Source: Morinoia aosen (Eukaryota; Arthropoda; Malacostraca; Amphipoda; Talitridae). Taken from it: DNA of 64,000 bases. Under the pieces are notes generated by a model. It did not search any database. It worked only from the letters and a program-made list of their open reading frames with translations, and was not told the origin of the DNA. The position numbers and the translations under genes were made by a program. The stretch is taken from NCBI GenBank assembly GCA_030386875.1, contig CM059567.1, positions 82,763,130-82,827,129 of the forward strand, in the 5' to 3' direction. Within the stretch, counting starts at the first letter, position 1. Every line of letters starts with the position of its first letter. Shown here one piece after another: positions 1-9,303 of this stretch.

Positions 1-132
1 TCCATTGGTGCACCCCAAGGTCACACTAGTGGGCGTCTTTTACCCCGTCCAGAAGACTAACCAATTGACGTACTTGAAAGCCAATTATATCGTTACAAAA
101 TCGATTACTGTCATATCCTTCAGATTTACCTC
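1..132. repeat. End of a foldback repeat (family B), outermost arm
   Basis: Positions about 97-132 closely match, over some 36 bp, the outermost part of the inverted arms of the foldback at 2381-2935. The match stops exactly where LINE-A sequence begins at about 133, so this looks like the end of a second family-B copy cut by the window edge. Positions 1-96 show no recognisable coding content. Confidence 0.5.
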
Positions 133-240
133 CGATTTTTCCAATATTCCACAGTCTGTTTCTATCAGTCTCATCACTATTTATAACCATAACCTTACTT
201 TTGTTGGCACCAAAGTTTATTTTGAAACCTGTACTATAAC
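133..240 (-). pseudogene. LINE-A copy 3, RT fragment, C-side piece
   Basis: On the minus strand this encodes part of the LINE-A reverse transcriptase after the catalytic YADD region. The residues GFKINFGANKSKVMVINSDE align with the intact copies at 5043-7637 and 18501-20192. It continues the same protein as the piece at 3534-3978. The two are separated by the foldback element at 241-3533, and the 8 bp actataac is repeated at both junctions. It is a short dead fragment with no start or stop of its own. Confidence 0.8.
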
Positions 241-916
241 TAGAGATGTGACTCAAAAAAACCATGCCTTTTTTTTAAAAAAAACACGTTTTTTTACAAA
301 AAAAACCGTGGCCAAAAAACGTGGATACTTAGGTTTTTTTAAATATTTTGTCTGAAAATAACTCAGCAAGAAAAAGAACCACATTATATTATTTGTTTTC
401 ATGTCAAATTACAAAATAAAATAGCATACTTCTTAATTGATGGTTTTCTATGGTTTTATGAAATTTTTCATTTTCTGCGGTTTCATGCTTTGATATTTCA
501 TTTATTTTACAATACATGTGAATGACCTTCAACTCCCAAAATGGTGTGTTATAATAACATATCTTTACTTATGGTCATTGATAGAGATGAGACTAAAAAA
601 CCATGCTGTTTTTAAAAAAAAATATGTTATTTATACAAAAATTATGAATAAAAACATGGATAATAATATATTTATGTGACCTTAAAAATCCAATGCTGTT
701 TTTTTTAAAACATTGTTTTTTAACAGAAAAATCTTGACCAGAAAACATGGCTATTATATTTTATGGGACCAAAAAAATTGCTTTTTTTAAAAACAGTAAA
801 AAAAAATCATGACTAAAAAAACACGGATGTAAATATCAGGAAAGTTATTTTTCTTTAATCGAATTGTTTTTGGAAACTTATAAACAAAGAATGCTGTTAA
901 TATTGAAATCATGTTT

Positions 917-1155
917 ATTAGAGCTGTACTAGGTCTTAGAATAAAATATCTACAAAGAATCTATTCACTCCATACCAACTCCATCCTCAGTCATTCAGTA
1001 AAATTTGGTGAAATGGACAATGAATTTTCACTGTTCCTTTGAAAAACATTTGACTGAATGACTTACTGAGGATGTAGATAGTCTCCGTAAGGTTGTATGG
1101 AGTGAATAGATTCTTTGTGGATATTTTACTCTAAGACCTGGTACGGTTCTAATGG
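917..1155. repeat. Imperfect inverted repeat, arms ~87 and ~107 bp
   Basis: The left arm (917-1003) and right arm (1049-1155) are reverse complements with small indels and about 45 bp of loop. A shared core is aagaatctattcactccata. It lies inside the satellite-armed foldback element and has no coding content. Confidence 0.75.
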
Positions 1156-2380
1156 ATATTAATATATCTTATGTGACCAAAAAACCCATGCTATTTTTTG
1201 AATGTTTTTGTTACAAAAAAGTCATGACTAAAAAACACGGATATTAATATACTTTATTTTACCATAAACAATCATGCTGTTTTTTTAAAAACATCTTTTT
1301 ACAGAAAAATCATGATTAAAAAATGTGGATATTAATATATTTTATGTGCCAAAAAAAATATGCTTTTTTTAAATCATGTTTTCCTAACCAAAAAAAATCA
1401 TGAATAAAAAACATGGAAATTAATGACTTTTGGTGAAAAAAACATGGCTTTTAAAATGTCATGTTTTTTTTGTTCAGATAAAATTTAATAACACTCCTGA
1501 TTTTTGTAAAAAATCTTTTTTCAAAAAGCATGGTTTTTTGGTCACATAAAATAAATTAATATCCATGTTTTTTTTACAGATTTGATTAGTCATTAGTTTT
1601 AGCCTCCCTACCCAGTAACAAATGCGATGCAAAGAGAGGAAGGAAGATTATGTAACAAGATCAAAGTTGAAGAAGACAGTATTAGGTGCTGAAAAGCAGG
1701 ACAGCAGTGAACCAAAAAAAGGTGGTCCTCATTATAACAAAAACATTTTATTTCAACAAAAGGAAGCCTACCAAACTCTCAGCTTGGGCCCTCACATTGT
1801 CCCCCTGGGAGCGCTAGTTCCAAAAGATACAATAGTTGTATCCCCCTGAGGGGGTGATTTTTTTTCTACAAAGAAGTCATGACCAAAAAATGAATCATAA
1901 TAACTTTTAATAAAAAAACATGTTTAAAAAAAACAATGATTTTTTTGATAACATAAAATATGATAATATCCATGAATTTAAGACACAATTTTTTATGAAA
2001 AATACATAAAATAAAACAGCATGGTTTTTTGGTCGTATAAAATATATTCATATCCAGGTTTTCTTATACATCATTGTTTGTAAAAACAATTTTTTTTAAA
2101 AAAACAGCATAGGGTTTTTAGGTCTCATAAATATATTCATATTTTTTTAGTCATGATTTTTTAGTACAAAAACATTTTTTGGTCTCATAAATATATTCAT
2201 GTTTGTTCAGTCATGATTTTTCAGTGAAAAACATGTCTTTTTTAAAAAAACTGCATGGGGCTTTTTAGGTCACATAAAATATATTGTTTTTTAGTCATGA
2301 TTCTTTGTAAAAAAAAACAGCATGGTTATATTTGGTACCAGAAAATATATTAACATTTATTTTTAATAGTCAGAATTTTG

Positions 2381-2935
2381 GTAAATCTGAAGGATATGTC
2401 AGTTGTCGATTTTCCACTTTTTGGTGCCTGAACCTAATTAATTGAATCAAAATAAACAAGTTTTCTTCTATGCACTTTCCGTCTCAAATGAGTATTTTAC
2501 GATTTAAAGAGGTAAGTTTAGTTTCGTCTTTGATGACGAATGCGCTCGAATAAACAGCTACTCATCGATTTTCGAATTTTTGTTGCTTGAATCATGGTAA
2601 TAACATCGAAATAAACAACTTTTCTTCTATACACTTTTTTCGTCAAATGAGTATTTAACAAGGTATATCGGTAGGTTTGGTTTCGTCTTTGATGACGATC
2701 GTGCAGGAAGCGAGTGCGCTTTGCAGTGTTGCTGTCCGACGTGCTCCTTGAATAACTGCCGCTTCAAACACTGGAGTTGCGGTAAGTCATTTACCGCAAT
2801 AACTGATAAAATACTCATTTGAGACGGAAAGTGCATTGAAGAAAACTTGTTTATTTCGATCTTATTAACTATGCTAAGGCATCAAAATTTACAAAATCGA
2901 TAACTGACATATCCTTCAGATTTACCAGAATTTTT
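2381..2935. repeat. Foldback repeat family B, 555 bp
   Basis: The left arm (2381-2499) and right arm (2807-2935) are reverse complements. Both contain ctcaaatgagtattt or its complement and both end in gtaaatctgaaggatatg. The left half also holds a direct duplication of about 130 bp (2409-2540 and 2568-2697), each copy ending in tttcgtctttgatgacga. There is no ORF of significance. A matching end is present at 97-132, so this is a repeat family, here nested inside the larger foldback element. Confidence 0.7.
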
Positions 2936-3038
2936 TGTAAAAAAAATGTTTTTAAAAAAACAGCATATTTTTTTGGTCACCTAAAATATATCAACATCTA
3001 TGGTTTTTAGTCATTTTTTGTAATGAAAACATGAAAAA

Positions 3039-3335
3039 GAAACCATACAGTAAAAGTGGTGGCAGATAACCCACAATTACCTAGAGGAGTCTAAGAGGTA
3101 CAGCAGGAGCCACAGAACTTACCACAGAACTTATATTGATGGAGTCAAAATTCAGAGCTTATTACCTCTGCTATGTCTGATTTTTTTGGTCACATAAAAA
3201 TAAAATCAGACATAGTAGAGATAGTAAGCTCTGAATTTTGACTCCATCAATATAAGTTCTGTGGCTCCTGCTGTTCCTCTTAGATGCCTCTAGGTAATTG
3301 TGGGTTATCTGCCACCACTTTTACTGTAGGGTTTC
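3039..3335. repeat. Long inverted repeat, arms ~135-149 bp
   Basis: The left arm (3039-3187) and right arm (3202-3335) are reverse complements with few mismatches and a loop of about 14 bp. The left arm carries an extra local duplication of acagaactt. The pair would form a long hairpin RNA. There is no coding potential. Confidence 0.8.
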
Positions 3336-3533
3336 TTTTTGATATTTTTATAACAAAGGAATGACTAAAAAACATGGATATTAATATATTTTAGGCGTCC
3401 AAAAAAAACCCAGACATATACTTAAAAAAAATTAGGTGTTCAAAAAAAAACAAAAAAAAAAAAAAAAAAAAACACAAACACGTTTTTTTTGCAAAAAAAC
3501 GCAATCAAATAAAACTGTTTTTTTGCATCACTA

Positions 3534-3978
3534 ACTATAACCATTCACAATGTCAAGCATCCTTTGCAGTTCATGTCCACATTCACTAACCATAACCACA
3601 TCATCAGCATACAACAAACAGCTCAGTCTCTTATTGCCAACTTTCAGTCCTAAGCCACTCATTCCAGTCAAACTGCTAACTCTTCTGTGTACAATCCAAA
3701 CAACAGGGGAGACAGAGTACAGCCCTGTCTCATTCCTCACTTGCCTTGTTTCCGAATTTCCTAATCTGTAGATAGCGCTTGTGTTCTCATACAGACTTTG
3801 TACAATTTTTACTATTTTTATGCTAAACTGAACTTTTCTCAAAATTTCAAAAAGCCTAACGCAATCCATTCTGTCATACACCTTCTCAATATTCAGGAAT
3901 GCTATATATCCCTTCTTATCATCCTTCCTATTTGCTTAATTATTTCACTCACTACAAACAAATTATCCTCCCCACGTA
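3534..3978 (-). pseudogene. LINE-A copy 3, RT fragment, N-side piece
   Basis: The minus strand encodes the middle of the LINE-A reverse transcriptase. It includes the YADD box (LLYADDVVMVS) and the residues just upstream, with in-frame damage relative to the two full-length copies: the RQGCTLSPLLF motif is replaced by an aberrant stretch. The 3' side continues at 133-240 beyond the foldback insertion. The 5' side is cut off at the 3' tail of LINE-A copy 1. Confidence 0.8.
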
Positions 3979-4223
3979 CTTGAACTTGAACTTGAGGGCC
4001 GACAGCGTCGGAGCCTTTGTAACGGCCTACAATTCCCTCTACAATTTTCACACCAAGAGTTCAGCGCCTGGTACCAGACTTGTCCACTAAACTACTCAGG
4101 ATCTACCAATCCTTGTCACAAGCTGCCATTGGACGGTATCACTGGGATAACCAGTGTGTCAAAACACCATCCCCAAGCATATTGGGTCATTACTGACCAT
4201 TCTACCTGACTGGCTCGTTCCAG
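3979..4223 (-). other. LINE-A copy 1 3' UTR with (CAAGTT)n tail
   Basis: The sequence after the ORF2 stop matches the 3' UTR of LINE-A copy 2 (20193-20441) almost base for base. It ends in about three CAAGTT units (on the plus strand acttgaacttgaacttgag at 3979-3997). The repeat tail marks where target-primed reverse transcription began. Confidence 0.85.
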
Positions 4224-7200
4224 TCACTGTCTCTTACTCCAGGCACGCACAAGAAACATTTTCATAGCTTCAATGATACTCAAATTACACTCCTGATCCA
4301 ATCCAGCAAGACAGCTCATATCGCAATCATCTTCAGCACATCTGACATACCACATATTCTCTCCATACTCAAACACCACATTCATGAAACTCTTACTCTC
4401 TTGCTCATACTTACTACATTCCAGCACAAAATGCTCAATTGTTTCCTCCACTCCACTAATACACTGCCGACATAATCTGTTATTATTCTCATTCCACCTC
4501 CATGTACGTCTGTTCACACTCAATGACTTACATCTCACAGCAAACAAGAGTTGACTTCCAAAACTACCATCATAGAACATCTCAAACTTAGGTGCTTCTT
4601 TTTTCATATACCAGTCAAGTGTAGGCTTCAGCACCATGCTAAGCCTCCACTTATTCAATCCATACTCTTTTGTTTGCCTCTCAATCTCTTTCTTCCACCT
4701 CTTGCAGTCCCACTCAGGCCCTACACCTCCAGGATTTATTAAACTCCAGTCATCCACAGGTCTCCCAATTCTGACATGAATAATCTTTTGCATACCAAGC
4801 TTCCTTGCATGCCCCCAACACACTTTCTCCCAATAGCTTACACTCAGATTCCATTCAAAAATTCGCTTTACCCATCTGCTATTCTGCATTCTTTCAATTC
4901 TCACCTTATAATTCAGCACCGCTTTCATCATTCTTTCTGAAAATAGGCTCCACCCAAGGTCACCTCTAATGGCTTCTGTAGCTGTCCATTTTGGAGCACC
5001 CAATGCTAACCGTCCTACCTTATTTTGTATTACATCCAGCTTTTAAAGATCACTTCCATTCCAGGCAAGAGCACTCATACCATACATGACACTAGGTACA
5101 GCAACATACTTCCACATTCCTCTCACACATTCATACTTGTTTGCTCTGTATCTGGCCACGCTACTTAATCGTCCACTCCACTGCATAGCTTTTGCCACTT
5201 TCTCACCCTTAGTTCTAGTGCATCCATCTTCACTTATCATACAACCTAGATATTTGTATTCTTTTGTTCTACCTATTCTGATTTCTCCAATATCCCACAG
5301 TCTGTCTCTATCAGTCTCATCACTATTTATAACCATAACCTTGCTTTTGTCGGCACCGAAGTTCATCTTGAAATCTGTACTATATCCGTTCACAATGTCA
5401 AGCATCCTTTGCAGTTCATGTCCACATCCGCTAACCACAACCACATCATCAGCATACAACAAACAGCTCAGTCTCTCATTACCAACTTTCAGTCCTAAGC
5501 CACTCCTTCTCAGTCGAACTGCTAATTCTTCTGTGTACAATCCAAACAACAGGGGAGACAGAGTACAGCCCTGTCTCACTCCTCTAACACTCCTCACTTG
5601 CCCCGTTTCCAAATTTCCTAACCTGTATATAGCGCTTGTGTTCTCATACAGACTTTGTACAATTTTTACTATTTTTCTGCTAAACCCAACTTTTCTCAAA
5701 ACTTCAAAGAGCCTAACTCGATCCACTCTGTCATACGCTTTTTCAATATCCAGGAATGCTAAATACACCTTCTTATCATCCTTCCTCATTCGCTCAATTA
5801 TTTCACTCACTACAAACAGATTATCTTCCCCACGTCTATCCTGCCTAAAACCATTCTGTTCTTCACCTAGGACTCCTAATTCCTCAACTAAATTTTTCAT
5901 TCTCTCATTCAAAATACCACAAAATATCTTACATACAGTGTCACCCAGTGCAATTGGTCTGTAATTTTTAAGTTCTTTCATACTCTTATGTCCACCCTTA
6001 TGCAACAGAACTACATTACACTTGTTCCTATCATCTGGTACTCTTTCACTCTTCCATATTTCATCAAATAAACATTTCAACATACTGACCACACTCTCTC
6101 CTCCACATTTATAGAACTCATATGGGATCTTATCAGGGCCACATGCCTTTCCATTTTTCACTTTCTTCAAAAAACTTACTATCTCTTCACAAGTGATTTT
6201 GTCTTCCATTTGCAGTTCACGTTCATCAATCAGAAAATTTATGGGTGCATCATCTGTAACCTGCTCATTCATTCCACCAATGTCCTCCCAGTATTCTTTA
6301 ACTGCTTTCACCATTTGCATCCTATATTGCACAATGCAACCATTAAGTACTAATTCATCAACTTGAACTTCACTACTTCTATCATTACCTTGTATAAACT
6401 TATACCAATCTTTTATTCCATCCGGACCTTTCTTTCTTAGATTTTCAACTTGATGTCTCTCCTCTTTAACTCTAGCCTCATTAATCATTCTCCTTACTTT
6501 CTTCTGCTGGTCCTTGTACTCATTCCATGCACTCTGCCATTCATCCTCAGTAATTCTGTTTCTTTCATACATTTTCCTCATGCTGCGTTGTGTCTTATTT
6601 AAAGTCTTCCTTCTCATTTGCTCTTCTTTTATCTCACTTGTAAACCACCTGGCATTCCCTGTCCCTTTCCTACATTTTATTCTACCAATCTTTTGCTCTG
6701 CCACATCATACAAGGTTCTTGCAATCTCACCATTTAGGTCATTTACATTTCCACACCTGTTCCAGTTATACCTACTCAATTCATTCTTAAATTCTTCCCA
6801 GTTTGCCTTTTTTATCTGCCAACTTTCTTTCACACTACTGACCTTTAGCATTGACTCCTTTCTACCCCAGTTATATTCAAGCACAAGCATTTTATGGTCA
6901 CTATCAATATCAAAATCATCTTCATCTACAAACATTTCATTGACACACTCTCTTGCTCTACTATTCACAATCATATAATCAATTGCAGTTTTCCAATCCC
7001 TGCTTTGCCATATATGCAAGCCATTTCCTATTGTTACATTCAGGTTTTCAAGTTCATTCTCATCACAAAAATCTATCAATTTTTGTCCATTTGCATTCAC
7101 CGGCTCACCAAGTATACCAACATGGCCATTCATGTGACCCATCACAATCAGAGGGCACCTGCAGTGTTCTCGTACAATCCTTGTTAATATTTCATACTTT

Positions 7201-7637
7201 TTCACATTCTCTTCATGAGCTAAAATCCCATCAGTTGTCATATAACATACAATCACAACAATACATTCTCTGGCATGCATTCTTTCGCACTTAATTGCTA
7301 ACAAATCTTCACTTTCAGGTTCATTTCCAACAGGAAGTTCCTCTAATTTCCAATTTAGAGCATTCTTTACAATCAAACCAACTCCACCACCTCTTTTTTG
7401 CCAATTTACACGCCCTTTTCCTATCATTTGATACTTATTCTCCTTACATGTTAGACTGTCTCTATCACGCATTTGGGTCTCTACTACACCAACACAATCC
7501 AATTTTCCATTCTCAAATTCTACTACGAGGTCATCTAACTTTCCTGCATTCCATCCACGCACATTTATACTTCCAAACCTTACAACACAATTGGACAATT
7601 CCAGACGTTCCTCACTTTTGCTCTGACGGATTTTCAT
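4224..7637 (-). pseudogene. LINE-A copy 1 ORF2: endonuclease-reverse transcriptase, one nonsense codon
   Basis: This is the retrotransposition enzyme: an APE-type endonuclease nicks the target and the reverse transcriptase copies the RNA. Endonuclease features near the N-terminus include SINVRGWN, GVVETQMRD and the SDHKMLV box. Reverse transcriptase motifs follow: NYRPIAL, LAFLDIEKAYDRVDR, GVRQGCTLSPLLFG and LLYADDVVVVS near residue 730. A C-terminal CCHC knuckle contains CRQC and HFVLEC. The frame runs to 4224 except for one TAA at 5043-5045 (minus strand), where copy 2 reads GAA. The enzyme would lose about the last 273 residues, including the zinc knuckle. The ATG directly follows the ORF1 stop. 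In the endonuclease, VMGHMNGHVG differs from copy 2's LMGDMNGHVG, a D-to-H change at a position usually catalytic (motif GDFN). Confidence 0.85.
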
Positions 7638-8777
7638 TCATCCAGTTCCACCTTCCATTATGACATGAGTAGCCCTGATCCACTGGATATATTTCTTGGA
7701 GAGTTTCATCTCACCTTCTTTTGTAAGATGGACTCTATCTCCAAGAAAACACCCATCCTGGATCACGCTATCCATGTCAAGGAAGCTGGAACCCAGCTCA
7801 CGCTTTCTCACACTCTCAGCTCTCATAGTCATAATCCTTTCATGCAACTCTCTATTCACCTCCTTTTGCACCCTTTCATACTCCTCATCACACGCAGGCC
7901 TTCTTAGGAGGCTAGTCACCGCCACTCTAACATTCTTCTTCCGCGCCCTATCAACAACTTTCATAATTGCATTCACCGTACGTTCTCTCCCACATTCAAG
8001 CAACCCATTGCCACCTCCTTGCAGTACAACCATTCCTTCATCCATTCCATCTATCACTCTCTCAGCATGCCTACAAATCTCCTCCACTCCTTTCCCTCTC
8101 ATGCTCGTACATCCACTACTGTCACTCATACATACAAACCTATCAACATTCTTCACCATGCTATCTCCACATATTCTAGTCATAGGTCTTACTCTCCCTT
8201 TCATGCTACTCTTTTGCTCACTTCTTTCACTCAGGTCATTCTTTCCATTCATCTTCCTTTCATTCGCTTCCACTACAGGCTCCTGCACCTCATGTGGCAT
8301 CTCAACAGGTGGCACATTCACTCTCTTTCCATTTGTACCTCTTTCATCATGCTCATTCATCCTTCTACTCTCATCTGTCACATTTGCACCATCATTTGCT
8401 TCATTCACACTCCTTGCACCATCATTTGCCTTATCATCCACTTCATTTGCACTCCTTGCACCACCATTTACCTCTTCATTCACTGCATTTGCACCATTCC
8501 CATTCTCTCCTTTGTTCAGCTTCCTTTCATCCTTCAAGTCAGCCTCTAAAGCAACCATCAAAATTGTCAATCTCTCAACCTCCTCTTTCAACTTCTTACT
8601 CTCATCATTCAAACATTTCCAGCACGTAAACACAAGATCACTCAACTTTCTCCGACTCATTTCTCTCAAACCTTTGCATGCATCTATATCTATCCACTCT
8701 TTACAAGTCATGCACTCAATCTCCTCATCCATTCCACTTGCACCTCCCTTCCTACGACCAGTCCTATTTCTTGCCAT
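7638..8777 (-). CDS. LINE-A copy 1 ORF1: PHD-like zinc finger and SGNH esterase-like protein
   Basis: This 379-residue protein is read from the ATG at 8777; the in-frame codon upstream is TTG. Residues about 15-60 hold a cysteine cluster (CMTC, DAC, CWKC) like a PHD finger. A middle acidic and Asn/Ala-rich stretch contains repeats of the type NEVDDGARS. The C-terminal half has SGNH-hydrolase blocks: ICGDSMVKN (block I), VLQGGGNGLL (Gly and Asn blocks) and DRVHLTKEG (Asp and His of block V). Esterase ORF1s are known in CR1-group LINEs, where they act with the element RNP; the substrate is not known to me. The stop codon abuts the ORF2 start. Confidence 0.85.
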   Translation of the reverse strand: MARNRTGRRKGGASGMDEEIECMTCKEWIDIDACKGLREMSRRKLSDLVFTCWKCLNDESKKLKEEVERLTILMVALEADLKDERKLNKGENGNGANAVNEEVNGGARSANEVDDKANDGARSVNEANDGANVTDESRRMNEHDERGTNGKRVNVPPVEMPHEVQEPVVEANERKMNGKNDLSERSEQKSSMKGRVRPMTRICGDSMVKNVDRFVCMSDSSGCTSMRGKGVEEICRHAERVIDGMDEGMVVLQGGGNGLLECGRERTVNAIMKVVDRARKKNVRVAVTSLLRRPACDEEYERVQKEVNRELHERIMTMRAESVRKRELGSSFLDMDSVIQDGCFLGDRVHLTKEGEMKLSKKYIQWIRATHVIMEGGTG

Positions 8778-9175
8778 CCTCAAACACAGACTTCTCTCTC
8801 AGTATAAATTTCACAGGCAGAAGAAGTCTTCACTCACCAAATCTACTGAAAATCAAGTTATCACACCAAAAGAAACAAAAACGTTTCCTACTACTCTCAC
8901 AGTCACTCTCTACAATGTCACACACTATACTCTTTATATGCAAAGAAAGCTTACCAGTCAAAACACCTCAGTCAAAAATTGCAAGTCGCCACACCAAAGT
9001 CCAATGCTCAGTCTCAACTCTCACGCAACAAAAAAAAACTACTCTCACGAGCACTCCATACAAAGTCAAACACTGTACTCACGTGAATATACAAACTATA
9101 CCAGTTTTTCAGCAACTTCACTTTAATTCACTACAATTTTCGTCGGAGAATCAGACGCACGTGCACACCGTATCG
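8778..9175 (-). promoter_or_regulatory. LINE-A copy 1 5' UTR with internal promoter
   Basis: This region is conserved with 15215-15605 upstream of copy 2 ORF1, so it is a true 5' UTR of the family and not truncated. Full-length LINEs of this kind depend on an internal promoter; no specific box could be assigned here. Confidence 0.5.
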
Positions 9176-9303
9176 TATCCGCAGGACCACCCTACATATG
9201 CCATACTCAGACTCAGACCATACTCAGTTACTTGTTACTTGTTGGAATATGGCGTCCCACCAGTAGAGGCCCGGGCGCCCTTGACCGCTACAGTTTCAGC
9301 AGC

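Larger units (their letters stand above)
241..3533. mobile_element. Foldback transposon, hAT-like ends, satellite arms
   Basis: The block interrupts a LINE-A fragment and is flanked by the direct repeat actataac (233-240 and 3534-3541), an 8-bp target duplication. Its ends are short inverted repeats, tagagatg at the left and the complement of tagtgatg at the right, which fit the hAT consensus YARNG. The body is AT-rich and made of degenerate units of roughly 80-95 bp containing gaccaaaaaaccatgctg. Units at about 580-1440 lie in one orientation and those at about 1500-2340 and 2940-3030 in the other, so the element can fold on itself. No transposase ORF is visible. Known foldback (FB) elements of Drosophila also have arms of tandem simple repeats. 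The hAT assignment is inference from ends and duplication length. Confidence 0.6.
3979..9175 (-). mobile_element. LINE-A copy 1, full-length non-LTR retrotransposon
   Basis: This roughly 5.2-kb minus-strand element has a 5' UTR, ORF1 (PHD-like zinc finger plus SGNH esterase-like domain), ORF2 (endonuclease plus reverse transcriptase) and a 3' UTR ending in a (CAAGTT)n microsatellite. Esterase-type ORF1 proteins and microsatellite tails instead of poly-A are known from CR1/L2-group LINEs, so I place it there without fixing the clade. The 5' limit is set by loss of similarity to copy 2 at about 9175. ORF2 has one nonsense codon. Confidence 0.8.

Noticed and set aside
1622-1849. 75-codon frame in the foldback element
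   Set aside because: Low-complexity surroundings and no recognisable protein.
241-3533. CRISPR-like regular repeats
   Set aside because: Units are degenerate, not separated by unique spacers, change orientation, and sit in a eukaryotic transposon.
5086-7663. Several 97-292-codon plus-strand frames
   Set aside because: Antisense to LINE-A ORF2; no motifs of their own.
7696-9126. 476-codon plus-strand frame, very Ser/Leu/Phe rich
   Set aside because: It is antisense to LINE-A ORF1, whose domains are clear. The composition is that of the complement of an Asn/Glu/Lys/Arg-rich gene.
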